From NCBI RefSeq assembly GCF_001046895.1, contig NZ_CAQI01000039.1:1-64000 (forward strand): DNA of 64,000 nt, read 5' to 3'. Of this stretch, positions 55,863 to 64,000 are shown piece after piece. The notes under the pieces are model-generated. The model was not told where the DNA came from. It saw only the letters and a list, made by a program, of their open reading frames with translations, and searched no databases. Made by a program: the position numbers and the translations under genes. Numbering within the stretch: position 1 is the first letter of the stretch; each line of letters begins with the position of its first letter. The stretch comes from Pseudarthrobacter siccitolerans (GTDB lineage Bacteria > Actinomycetota > Actinomycetes > Actinomycetales > Micrococcaceae).

Positions 55863-56925
55863 CCTTCACCAATTGATCGGCCATACCGCCGATAACCTCC
55901 GGTCCTTCGAGCGCTGCAAGCCACTCCGGGGGCAGGCATGCTTCGCCGTAGAAGGCGCCGAGGATGTTCCCGGCGATCGAACCGGTGGAATCGCTGTCGC
56001 CGCTGTGGTTGACCGCCAGGGCCACAGCATCAAGGAAGTGCTGTGCGGGTTCCGCCGCGTCGGCCTCCGGAAGGGTGGCCAGCGCGGCGTAAAGCCCGAC
56101 GGCGAGGGCTTCTTCAGCGACCCAGCCCTCACCGAGTGCCTGGACCATTTCCTCAGGTGTCACAACGCCCTTGCCCGCCAGCCGGAGGGCAGCCTCCAGC
56201 CGTTCCGGCAACTCAGTGGCCACGCCGTCGAGGCCTGCAGTATGGGCCAGCGCCTCGGCTGCGGCTTCGCGCAGCCCGTCGCCGGACACCAGACGGTGGA
56301 TGAGGAGACTGAAGGTACCTGCGCTCTGGCGGGCTGACGGATGCCCGTGCGTTAGTGAGGCGGCGTCGGAACTCAACTTGTAGACGGCGTCGGGCGCGAT
56401 GTGGGGAATGAGCCCGAACGGGGCCGAACGCATCACCGTCCCGCAGCCCTTCGAGTCAGGATTCACCGGCCGGGCAGAGGTGCCCATTTCCCCGGTGGCG
56501 AGCCCGGAAAGGCAGGCTTTACCCGGGTGCCGCCGCTGGTGGAGCACCTCTTGGGCATCAATCCAGCGCGGCTGGGGGGCCGGGGCCGAGGCCGGCGCGG
56601 TTTCCCCCTGAGTGGCATACCAGCGCAGGTACGCGAGCCACAGGCAGGCGTTGACGTCCGCGCCAACACCCGAGTTCGCCCACTCCAGGGCCTCCACCAG
56701 CCCGTCCACCGTGTAAAGGGTCATCTGGGTGTCATCGGAGAAATGGGTTGGGCCGGTGAGCTTATCAAGTCCCGTGAGTCCGGCCGCGCCGTAGCGGCTG
56801 CGGATCTGCCCTATTGAGTCGAACTCGACGGCGTAACCCAGGGAGTCGCCCAGCGCGCCGCCCAGGAGGCAACCGCGGATGCGGGACTTCAGGGAGGGAG
56901 TGGCAGCGTCCGGCTCAATACTCAT
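55843..56925 (-). CDS. ADP-ribosylglycohydrolase family protein
   Basis: The 360-residue protein has the ADPRH motifs: GALGDSLGYAVEF, FSDDTQMT and HSGDSDSTGSIAGNILGA, which bind the two Mg ions. It removes ADP-ribose from proteins or small molecules. The ATG 56925 start is 7 nt after TAAATT, so the longer upstream reading frame is not used. Confidence 0.9.
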   Translation of the reverse strand: MSIEPDAATPSLKSRIRGCLLGGALGDSLGYAVEFDSIGQIRSRYGAAGLTGLDKLTGPTHFSDDTQMTLYTVDGLVEALEWANSGVGADVNACLWLAYLRWYATQGETAPASAPAPQPRWIDAQEVLHQRRHPGKACLSGLATGEMGTSARPVNPDSKGCGTVMRSAPFGLIPHIAPDAVYKLSSDAASLTHGHPSARQSAGTFSLLIHRLVSGDGLREAAAEALAHTAGLDGVATELPERLEAALRLAGKGVVTPEEMVQALGEGWVAEEALAVGLYAALATLPEADAAEPAQHFLDAVALAVNHSGDSDSTGSIAGNILGAFYGEACLPPEWLAALEGPEVIGGMADQLVKVTTGEG

Positions 56926-56932
56926 GGTTGCC

Positions 56933-56938
56933 AATTTA
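56933..56938 (-). promoter_or_regulatory. -10 box TAAATT (leaderless)
   Basis: On the minus strand TAAATT ends 7 nt before the ATG of the ADP-ribosylglycohydrolase gene. Confidence 0.55.
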
Positions 56939-57108
56939 CCGTGGCCGCCGGCGGCCGGCCGACGCCTGCCCGGGCGGCAGCACTGGCATGAGGCAGCGGG
57001 CCCGGGCGGTGCGGCAGAGCTGTCCAGCGAACGCACAGCCTGTACTGGAATAATGCCGGGGTTGCCTGAACGCAGCGCCCACGCCCGCCTACCTCAAAGG
57101 TCACCACC

Positions 57109-58041
57109 ATGAGCACGCCCGTCCCGGCCCGCCACGATCCAGTTCAACCAGCCGGAAGTGAAGTCCCGCCGCGGCTTCTGCCGCGCCTGGCCGCGGAGGC
57201 ATTTGGCAGCTTTTTCCTCGCACTCGCCGGGCTGGGCGTTCCGCTGTTCACCATCCCGCAGTCCAGCCCGATGCCCGCCGCCCTTGCTGCAGGGCTCGCC
57301 GTGACGGCGGCCATGCTTGCCTTCGGCCACGTTTCCGGCGGTCATTTCAACCCCGCCATCACGGCCGGCCACCTTATGGCCGGCCGGATCCGCGTGGGGG
57401 CAGCCGGCGCCTATGCCGCAGCCCAGCTGGCCGGGGGGCTGCTGGCCGCCCTGGCCCTCTTCGGAATCCTGCGCACGTTGCCTGGGATCGCGGACAGCCG
57501 GACCGCTTTCGACACCGTCACGGCCGGTTTCGGCGAACACTCCATCATCCAGGCGCCGCTGGCGGCCGTCCTGCTGCTCGAGATGATCGGGGCCGCAATC
57601 ATCACCGCGGTTTTCCTGGCAACAGCCCGCCGGGACAGCAGCAGCCCTTCCGCCGCGCCGGTTGCCGTTGGCTTGTCCTTCGCTGTCCTCCTGCAGCTGG
57701 GCCTGTCTGTGGGCAACCTGCCCTTCAACCCGGCCAGGGCGGCTGCGTCCGCAGTGTTCAGCTCAGGCTGGGCTCTTGAACAGCTCTGGGTTTTTGTTGC
57801 GGCCCCCTTGATCGGCGCCGTTATCGCCGGGCTCGCGTTCCGTAGCTTCAATGCCGCTGCTTCCACGACCGGCGAAGCCCTGGCGGGCCGTGACAGCAGT
57901 GAAGCAGCGGCAGTTGAAAGGGCCGACGAGGACCCGATTGACGAGTCCGTCGCAACCGGTGAGACCGCCCCAAAACCGGCCGGCAAGGATTCACAGACCG
58001 CAGCCAGCGAAGCGCAGGAGTTCTTTGAGGGCAAGCGCTGA
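57109..58041 (+). CDS. Aquaporin (MIP family)
   Basis: The 310-residue protein has six helices with the first NPA at 81-83 (GGHFNPAIT) and the second at 207-209 (NLPFNPARA, with the conserved Arg). The C-terminal about 60 residues are acidic and disordered. It probably conducts water or small solutes. ATG 57109 is preceded by AAAGG. Confidence 0.9.
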   Translation: MSTPVPARHDPVQPAGSEVPPRLLPRLAAEAFGSFFLALAGLGVPLFTIPQSSPMPAALAAGLAVTAAMLAFGHVSGGHFNPAITAGHLMAGRIRVGAAGAYAAAQLAGGLLAALALFGILRTLPGIADSRTAFDTVTAGFGEHSIIQAPLAAVLLLEMIGAAIITAVFLATARRDSSSPSAAPVAVGLSFAVLLQLGLSVGNLPFNPARAAASAVFSSGWALEQLWVFVAAPLIGAVIAGLAFRSFNAAASTTGEALAGRDSSEAAAVERADEDPIDESVATGETAPKPAGKDSQTAASEAQEFFEGKR

Positions 58042-58096
58042 TCCTGGCAGGAGGCCGGCGGCTGCGGCGGTTACCGGAACTGTCAGTGGCAGCCGA

Positions 58097-58102
58097 TAGC
58101 GT
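58097..58102 (+). promoter_or_regulatory. -10 box TAGCGT of sbcD (leaderless)
   Basis: TAGCGT ends 6 nt before ATG 58109. Confidence 0.5.
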
Positions 58103-58108
58103 AGAAAC

Positions 58109-59305
58109 ATGAGGTTACTTCACACATCTGACTGGCATCTGGGCCGGTCCTTCCACGGCGTCGGCATGCTGGATGCGCAGCGGGCCTTTGTGGACCAGCT
58201 GGTGGATGCCGTTGCCCGGCATGCGGTGGATGTTGTGCTCATCGCCGGCGACGTCTACGACCGTGCACTCCCTGGTGTGGATGTGGTCCACCTCCTCGAT
58301 GACGCCCTGGTCCGGCTGACGTCGGCAGGAGCGCAGGTGATGCTGACCAGCGGCAACCACGATTCCGCCATCCGCCTGGGCTTTGCCTCGCGCCTCCTGG
58401 AGCGCGGCGGGGTGCACCTGCGGACCAGGCTGGACAGCCTGGACCAGCCCTTGCTGCTCCCTGTCGGAGGAGCATCCGGCGGCGCAGCTGAGGGTGCCGT
58501 TGACGGTGCCGTGGTGGCGATTTACGGCATTCCCTGGCTGGAACCCCGGCTTGTGGCGGATCAACTTGGTGTCGAGACCGCCAGCCACTTCGAGGTGACC
58601 CGGGCGGCAACGGACTTGATCCGGCAGGACGTCGAACGGCGCTCGGCAACAGCTGCAGTCCATTCAGTGGTGCTGGCGCATACCTTTGCCAGCGGCGGGA
58701 TCAGCTCGGACAGCGAACGCGACCTCAGCATTGGCGGCGTTGGGGCAGTTCCGCTGGACCTCTTTGACGGCTTCAGCTACACGGCTTTGGGCCACCTGCA
58801 CGGGCGGCAATCCCTGTCGCCCCAGGTCCGGTACTCTGGATCGCCGTTAGCGTATTCCTTCTCTGAAGCGTCGCACCAGAAGGGAGCGTGGCTCATCGAC
58901 ATCGATGCCGGCGGCGTGACCGCGGTCCAGGAAGTCCTGTGGGACGCCCCGCGCACCTTGGCAGTGCTCCGGGGTCCCTTGGCCGAACTGCTTGAGTCCT
59001 CCGAATACTCGTGGGCCGAAACCGCCTACTGCCAGGTGACCCTCACCGACGCCCAGCGCCCCGCCCGGGCCATGGACCAGCTCCGCTCCCGTTTCCCGGA
59101 CACGCTGGTCCTCAGCTTCGAACCCGAGGGCGGTCCGGCCGGCACCGCGTCCACCTACAGCAGCAGGCTGGCTGAAGCCCCCGATGACCTCGCTGTTTGC
59201 TGCGGCTTCCTCGAGCACGTACGCGGCCGCGTTCCGGATGACGCCGAGAAAGCCGCGCTCGCCGCCGCCCTGGAAAACGTCCGGCTGCAGGAGGCCTCGC
59301 TGTGA
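58109..59305 (+). CDS. sbcD: Exonuclease subunit SbcD
   Basis: The 398-residue Mre11-like nuclease has LHTSDWHLGRSFHG, IAGDVYDRA, TSGNHDS and GHLHG, the metallophosphoesterase motifs. With SbcC it cuts hairpins and DNA ends. The next gene overlaps by 4 nt (GTGA). Confidence 0.96.
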   Translation: MRLLHTSDWHLGRSFHGVGMLDAQRAFVDQLVDAVARHAVDVVLIAGDVYDRALPGVDVVHLLDDALVRLTSAGAQVMLTSGNHDSAIRLGFASRLLERGGVHLRTRLDSLDQPLLLPVGGASGGAAEGAVDGAVVAIYGIPWLEPRLVADQLGVETASHFEVTRAATDLIRQDVERRSATAAVHSVVLAHTFASGGISSDSERDLSIGGVGAVPLDLFDGFSYTALGHLHGRQSLSPQVRYSGSPLAYSFSEASHQKGAWLIDIDAGGVTAVQEVLWDAPRTLAVLRGPLAELLESSEYSWAETAYCQVTLTDAQRPARAMDQLRSRFPDTLVLSFEPEGGPAGTASTYSSRLAEAPDDLAVCCGFLEHVRGRVPDDAEKAALAAALENVRLQEASL

Positions 59306-62300
59306 GGATCCACCGCCTCCGCATCTCCGGTTTTGGTCCCTTTGCAGGCACCGAGGAGATTGACTTTGACGCCTTGAGCGCGCATGGCCTGTTCCTGCTC
59401 AACGGGCCCACCGGCGCGGGTAAAACCAGCGTGCTCGACGCCATCTGCTTTGCGCTGTACGGCTCGGTGCCCGGAGCACGCCAGGACGGCAAACGGCTCC
59501 GCAGCGACCATGCGGAACCCGGCCAGGAACCAGCGGTAAGCTGTGAATTCTCCGCGCAGGGGCGGCGTTTTGACGTCACCCGGTCGCCCGCCTGGGACAA
59601 GCCCAGCGCCAGGGGCAAGAACGGATTCACTACCCAGCAGGCCAAAACCCTCCTGCGTGAACGCGTTGACGGAACGTGGGTGGAGAAGTCCACGCGCAAC
59701 GATGAGGCCGGGGCGGAGATACTCGCCCTGCTGGGAATGGACCGGGAGCAGTTCACCCGGGTGGTGATGCTGCCGCAGGGTGATTTTGCCGCCTTCCTGC
59801 GCTCCAAGGCCACGGACCGGCTGGAGCTGCTGCAGAAACTTTTCGGCACGGAGCGGTTTGAAGCCGTGGAGCAGGAACTCTCACAGCAGGCGCAGGCAGC
59901 AAAGGAGGGAGTGGCCGTCCTCAACGGCCAACTTGAACTCCTGGCGGCGCGGGCGGAATCCGAAGCAGGAACGCTGCAGCTCCACGACACTGACGGGCTG
60001 CCGGAGGACAGTCCGGCGGCAAATGTTTCGGCGGACATCCGGGCTGCGCGGCTCGACTGGTTGAAAGAGCGGGCGGCGGAACGAAAATGCCAACTCTCGG
60101 AGCTGGCGCTGGCTGCTGAGTCGGAACACCAGGAGCGGAAAAGGGCCGTTGCGGCGGAGACTGCACTGCGTGAACGCCATCGCAGGCTGGAGGAGGCAAC
60201 AACCAGGCAGGCTGCCGTGGAGGAAGCCCTCCCGCGGCTGGAGGACCTGAACCGCCGGCTGGGCCGCCACCGCAAGGCAGAGGTTCTTGCCGGGCAGCTG
60301 CGCGGAGTTGATGCTGCTGCTGCCAAGGTGCGGCGGGCGGCAGACGCCATGGAATCGGCGTTCACACTGCTCCGGCTGGCCGCGGACGAAGACCCTGAAC
60401 TCGGCCAGCTGGACCTGGGCTCCGCCTACCGTGTCCAGCAGGACATCGGGGAACCGGCAATGTTTTCCGGCGCCGCGGATGAATTGAACCGGCTCCGGTC
60501 CCTCCTGGCTGTTGTGGAGGCAAGGCTTCCGGATGAAGAGCGCCTGAAGATGCTCCGGTCAAAGCACCAGCAGTTGCTGGGAAGGCAGCAGGAACTCACC
60601 GCATCCAATGCCGCCCTGGACCGCCGCGTGGAGGAACTGCTCGCCGAGCGGGCGCGCCTCATGTCAGGCCTGGAATCACTCGAAGGACGGGCAGGGGCGG
60701 CAGCACTCCGGGCGAAGGAAGCGACCGCCGCCGGAGAACTGCTGGATGTGGTGCGGCGGTACGGCGCTGCCGTTAGGGCGCGGAATGCGGCCAAGCTGGA
60801 GCATGACCAGTCACGCGGGCATCAGCTGGAAACCAAACGCCGCTGGCTCGATGTACGCGAGCAGCGGCTCGCCAACGCCGCCGCCGAGCTGGCCGCCAAA
60901 CTGGTGGCGGGGGAAAACTGCCCGGTGTGCGGCAGCGCAGAGCATCCCTCTCCTGCGGCCGGAGACGGGGCCGGTCCCGGACTTGAACAGGAAGAGGAAG
61001 CAGCCCATCAGCTGTCTGAGGCAGCTGAAGCAGGATTCGCCCGTGCCGGCCAGCGGCTGGCCGACGCAGATCAACTGGTGGCAGTTCTGGCTGGCCAAGG
61101 CGGCGGGACCGCTATGGAAGAGGCCGTCGCCGGGGCTGAGGAAGCGCGCCTGGCCGCGGCCGACGCCGAACAGGCCGTAAGCGAACTCGCGTCCGCACGG
61201 TCTCGGCTGGAAGCGCTCGAAGCGGGTGTCACCGCAGCCCGGGCGTCCCGGGCTGCGGCGGAGGCTGAGCTCGCAACAGTTGTATCCTCCCTGGCCGACC
61301 TGGCAGAACAGTCATCGATCCTTGACCAGGCACTGGGGGAGTTGCGGGCAGGACACCGGAGCCTTTCGCAGCGGTTGCGTGCCCTGGAAAACGCGGCCGC
61401 CATGCTGTCCAAAGCCGTGGAAGCCCAGGCTGCGCTTGCCACCGCCAACGCCCAGGTGGCGGAAGCCCGGGAGCACCTGGAACTGGCCTTGCCGGAAGCC
61501 GGGTTTGCTACTGCCGAGGAAGCCCGGGCACACCTGCTGTCCGCCAATGAGGCTGCTGGCCTCGAAACTGAAATACGGTCGGTCCAGGACGAGGCTGCCA
61601 GGGTTGCCGAGCTGTTCGCCTCCGACGAGGTGGTGCTGGCCCTGAAGGAAACGGCCGACGGGATCGAGATGGACCAGCAGCGGCTGCCGGCCCTGGAGGC
61701 TGATGCGGCGGCGGCCCTGCAGGCGGCACGCGATGCTGACGTGGCGGTGGGCCTGGCAGCACGCTGCCTTGAGTCCTTGACAACCATCGCTGCCAGTTAC
61801 AACGAGCTTGCCGGCTCCGCCCGCGGCCCCGCCGAGCATGCCCGGATGCTTTCCCGCCTGGCGGACGCGGCGGCAGGCCGGGGGGACAACACCTACCGGA
61901 TGAGCCTGAACAGCTATGTCCTGGCAGCACGGCTGGAACAGGTGGCCCTCGCCGCCTCGGAACGGCTGGTGGCCATGAGCGACGGGCGATACCTCCTGCA
62001 GCACACCGACGCCAAAGCAGCGCGCGGCGCCAAATCCGGGCTCGGCCTGGAAGTGGTGGACCAATGGACCGGACACCGGCGCGACACGTCCACGCTCTCA
62101 GGCGGCGAATCGTTTATGGCCTCGCTGTCCCTGGCACTCGGCCTGGCCGACGTTGTCCAGCAGGAGTCCGGAGGCGTGGAAATCGAAACCCTCTTTGTGG
62201 ATGAGGGCTTCGGCAGTCTTGACGAGCAGTCCCTGGAACAGGTGATGGATGCCCTCGAAGGCCTGCGGGATGGTGGCCGGGTGGTGGGCCTGGTGAGTCA

Positions 62301-62403
62301 CGTCGCCGAGATGAAGCAGCGGATCGGGATGCAGCTCCAGGTGCTCAAAGGCCGTAACGGTTCCACCCTGCGGATATCGGAGGCCGTCGAGGCCACAGTG
62401 TAA
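59302..62403 (+). CDS. sbcC: Exonuclease subunit SbcC
   Basis: The 1033-residue Rad50-like SMC ATPase has Walker A NGPTGAGKTS, a long Ala/Glu/Arg-rich coiled coil, a zinc hook NCPVCGS (C540, C543) and the C-terminal signature TLSGGESFMASLSLALGLADV and FVDEGFGSLD. GTG start overlaps sbcD. It partners SbcD. Confidence 0.96.
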   Translation: MRIHRLRISGFGPFAGTEEIDFDALSAHGLFLLNGPTGAGKTSVLDAICFALYGSVPGARQDGKRLRSDHAEPGQEPAVSCEFSAQGRRFDVTRSPAWDKPSARGKNGFTTQQAKTLLRERVDGTWVEKSTRNDEAGAEILALLGMDREQFTRVVMLPQGDFAAFLRSKATDRLELLQKLFGTERFEAVEQELSQQAQAAKEGVAVLNGQLELLAARAESEAGTLQLHDTDGLPEDSPAANVSADIRAARLDWLKERAAERKCQLSELALAAESEHQERKRAVAAETALRERHRRLEEATTRQAAVEEALPRLEDLNRRLGRHRKAEVLAGQLRGVDAAAAKVRRAADAMESAFTLLRLAADEDPELGQLDLGSAYRVQQDIGEPAMFSGAADELNRLRSLLAVVEARLPDEERLKMLRSKHQQLLGRQQELTASNAALDRRVEELLAERARLMSGLESLEGRAGAAALRAKEATAAGELLDVVRRYGAAVRARNAAKLEHDQSRGHQLETKRRWLDVREQRLANAAAELAAKLVAGENCPVCGSAEHPSPAAGDGAGPGLEQEEEAAHQLSEAAEAGFARAGQRLADADQLVAVLAGQGGGTAMEEAVAGAEEARLAAADAEQAVSELASARSRLEALEAGVTAARASRAAAEAELATVVSSLADLAEQSSILDQALGELRAGHRSLSQRLRALENAAAMLSKAVEAQAALATANAQVAEAREHLELALPEAGFATAEEARAHLLSANEAAGLETEIRSVQDEAARVAELFASDEVVLALKETADGIEMDQQRLPALEADAAAALQAARDADVAVGLAARCLESLTTIAASYNELAGSARGPAEHARMLSRLADAAAGRGDNTYRMSLNSYVLAARLEQVALAASERLVAMSDGRYLLQHTDAKAARGAKSGLGLEVVDQWTGHRRDTSTLSGGESFMASLSLALGLADVVQQESGGVEIETLFVDEGFGSLDEQSLEQVMDALEGLRDGGRVVGLVSHVAEMKQRIGMQLQVLKGRNGSTLRISEAVEATV

Positions 62404-62456
62404 CCAGCCCCGGACAGGACTGGAAGCAGGCTCCCGGTTCAACAGCGAAGGCCGGA

Positions 62457-62462
62457 TATACT
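62457..62462 (+). promoter_or_regulatory. -10 box TATACT of the MFS gene
   Basis: TATACT is the best -10 match in the region and predicts a start near 62469, giving a 5' leader of about 60 nt that contains the short upstream ORF. Confidence 0.5.
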
Positions 62463-62501
62463 TGGACAGTTACCGGGTTGGGCGCATCGGGAGGAGGGAC
62501 G

Positions 62502-62516
62502 ATGCGCACTTACTGA
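62502..62516 (+). CDS. Four-codon upstream ORF (MRTY)
   Basis: ATG CGC ACT TAC TGA follows a very strong GGGAGGAGG ribosome-binding site. It ends 13 nt before the TTG start of the MFS gene. It is a candidate leader peptide that may control translation of the transporter. Confidence 0.4.
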   Translation: MRTY

Positions 62517-62529
62517 ACGAGCCCGGAAA

Positions 62530-63897
62530 TTGACTTCTTCGACCTCCCTTTCCCCTGACCAGCCTTCGTCTTCACTTCGCGCTCCTGCCACGCCGGATTC
62601 GCCTGCCCCGGCCGACGGTTCTTCCGGCCGCCCGGAAAGCGCGTCCGGCAGCAGGTTCGCCAGGCTTCCGCGGCTCGCCGGCCGCAGCTTTATCCCCCTC
62701 GGTATTTTCGCCCGCCTCCCCCTGGCCATGCTCACGGTGGGAACCCTGACCCTGGTCACGTCCAACAGCGGTTCCTATGCTCTCGGCGGCACGGCCGCAG
62801 GGGCAGTCGGCATCGGGTCTGCCCTGGGTGCACCCATCCTGGGCGCCCTGGCGGACAAACGCGGCCAGCGTCCGGTACTGCTCTTCGCGGCTGCCCTCAA
62901 CACCGCCGCGGTCTTGGCATTGATCTTCGCGGCTGCCCTCCTGGGGACATCCGGAAGTTTTACCCCCGGGGTGCTGGCTGCCGCGTTCCTCTCCGGCGCA
63001 AGCTGCCCCCAGGTGGGACCGTTGGCCCGGGTGAGGTGGATGGCACTCACATCGCAGGGGAGCGCACCGGACAACAGGCGGGACCTGGATACAGCGCTGT
63101 CCTACGAGAGCACCGCCGATGAAATCACCTTCGTGCTGGGCCCTGCCCTCGTCGGAATCCTGGCCAGCCTCATGGCCCCATGGCTGCCCCTTGCGCTGGC
63201 AGCGGCAATGACCATCACGCTGGTGCCCGCGTTCGCAACGCACCGCACGCACCGTGCTGTTCCGGTCACCCGGCGCCGGGTTGTCCCGGCAGCACAAGCC
63301 CAGGCCCGGTCAGCAGCGCAACCGCGGGCCAGGCGCAGTCTTCCCGTTGCCGTTGTGGTCCCGGTGGTGGCCATGGTTTGCATGGGTACTTTCTTCGGCT
63401 CCGCGCAGGCGGCCTTAAGCTCCTTTTCCGCGCACTACGCCACCTCCGAAATCGCCGGACTGCTTTATGCGGTGATGGGGCTCAGTTCCGCCGCGGCCGC
63501 CCTGTCGGTCGCTTACTGGCCGCACCGTTTCGCCCTGTCCTGGCGCTGGATAGTGTCTGCTGTGCTGATGGCAGCGCTGGCCCTGCTCCTGCTGGTGCCT
63601 GGATCGTTGGGATCGATGGTGTTGGTTTTGCTGATCCTGGGGGTTCCGGTGGGACCGGTGATGGTGACCGTCTTCGCCGTAGGCGGGGTGGTCGCCCCCG
63701 CAGGGCGGCTGGGAACCGTGATGACCGCGCTGGCCAGCGGCATCGTGGCTGGAACAGCAATTGGTTCGGCAGTGGGCGGCCGGCTGGCCCAGGATCACGG
63801 CTACGAAGCCGCATTCCTCGTCCCCGCATGTGCGGCAGCCGCCCTGGCGCTCCTTGGTGCCGCGGCCGCCGTCGTACTCCAACGCCGGCGCGCCTGA
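62530..63897 (+). CDS. Major facilitator superfamily transporter
   Basis: The 455-residue protein has a Ser/Pro-rich N-terminus (about 1-50) and about 12 helices. GALADKRGQRPVL between early helices is the MFS motif A. A basic loop near 240-275 (RRRVVPAAQAQAR) separates the two halves. No upstream in-frame ATG or GTG exists, so TTG 62530 is the only reasonable start; it has a poor ribosome-binding site. The substrate is unknown. Confidence 0.82.
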   Translation: MTSSTSLSPDQPSSSLRAPATPDSPAPADGSSGRPESASGSRFARLPRLAGRSFIPLGIFARLPLAMLTVGTLTLVTSNSGSYALGGTAAGAVGIGSALGAPILGALADKRGQRPVLLFAAALNTAAVLALIFAAALLGTSGSFTPGVLAAAFLSGASCPQVGPLARVRWMALTSQGSAPDNRRDLDTALSYESTADEITFVLGPALVGILASLMAPWLPLALAAAMTITLVPAFATHRTHRAVPVTRRRVVPAAQAQARSAAQPRARRSLPVAVVVPVVAMVCMGTFFGSAQAALSSFSAHYATSEIAGLLYAVMGLSSAAAALSVAYWPHRFALSWRWIVSAVLMAALALLLLVPGSLGSMVLVLLILGVPVGPVMVTVFAVGGVVAPAGRLGTVMTALASGIVAGTAIGSAVGGRLAQDHGYEAAFLVPACAAAALALLGAAAAVVLQRRRA

Positions 63898-63941
63898 ACC
63901 CTTCCCGGGCCCACGCAGTAAGCCGCTGCTGCCCGTGCTGC

Positions 63942-64000
63942 CTAGGCCAGCTGCCGTTCGATTCTGGCCGCACTTTCCGCCAGTGCCGCGCCCACCGTTG
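63942..64000 (-). CDS. C-terminal end of an unidentified gene (partial)
   Basis: The minus strand keeps an open frame from the window edge to TAG at 63942-63944, ending TVGAALAESAARIERQLA. It would converge on the MFS gene. Only 18 codons are visible, so neither the product nor its reality is secure. Confidence 0.4.
   Translation of the reverse strand, partial: TVGAALAESAARIERQLA

Overview
The window is a gene-dense, high-GC chromosomal segment from an actinobacterium, most likely Arthrobacter/Pseudarthrobacter (Micrococcaceae). The grounds are GTG and TTG starts, 4-bp start/stop overlaps, NucS in place of MutS/MutL, actinobacterial-type Rho, and gene order. From memory, the order argS-lysA-hom-thrC-thrB-rho-prfA-prmC-tsaC-wecA-atp-DUF2550 matches M. 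tuberculosis Rv1292-Rv1312. The later pncB-clpS-DUF2017-murI-MBL-rph-rdgB run matches Rv1330c-Rv1341. I see no phage, insertion sequence, CRISPR array or rRNA; this is mostly core genome.

Layout. 1-3.2 kb: tRNA-Arg(CCG), then a minus-strand operon of three genes (FMN-binding lipoprotein, ApbE flavin transferase, fused NqrB/RnfD-like membrane flavoreductase), which looks like an extracytoplasmic electron-transfer module. 3.3-9.9 kb: argS and the aspartate-family amino-acid operon lysA-hom-thrC-thrB. 10.2-15.3 kb: rho, a nested palindrome where rpmE sits in mycobacteria, then prfA-prmC-tsaC. 15.3-20.2 kb: a lipid-linked glycan module (two GT2 enzymes, a FlaA1/CapD-like nucleotide-sugar dehydratase, a WecA-like phosphoglycosyl transferase). 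20.3-28.7 kb: the complete F1Fo ATP synthase operon (two atpI-like genes, atpBEFHAGDC) and DUF2550. 28.7-32.5 kb: an esterase overlapping an aminoacyl-phospholipid synthetase with an unusual rhomboid-like N-terminus. 32.7-34.0 kb: cold-shock protein and the mismatch endonuclease NucS.

34.1-46.6 kb holds mixed housekeeping and hypothetical genes: zinc-site protein, alpha/beta hydrolase, AI-2E-type exporter, membrane protein, CnoX-like thioredoxin/TPR protein, Old Yellow Enzyme, DUF3253, an ABC exporter whose ATPase starts with a coding minisatellite, nagB, and a DUF3039-helicase pair. 46.7-48.6 kb: NAD salvage operon pncB-pncA on the minus strand, separated from clpS by four copies of a 59-bp tandem repeat. 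48.9-53.3 kb: clpS-DUF2017, murI-MBL, rph-rdgB. 53.3-64 kb: DedA, a DEDDh exonuclease-BRCT fusion, DUF4395, ADP-ribosylglycohydrolase, aquaporin, sbcDC, an MFS transporter preceded by a four-codon upstream ORF, and the last codons of a further minus-strand gene.

A recurring regulatory signature is a -10 box (TANNNT) ending only 6-7 nt before the start codon in at least a dozen genes. This predicts many leaderless mRNAs, and I used it to choose several start codons. The most unusual DNA structures are the rho-prfA nested palindrome, the pncB/clpS tandem repeat, the minisatellite and the small upstream ORF.
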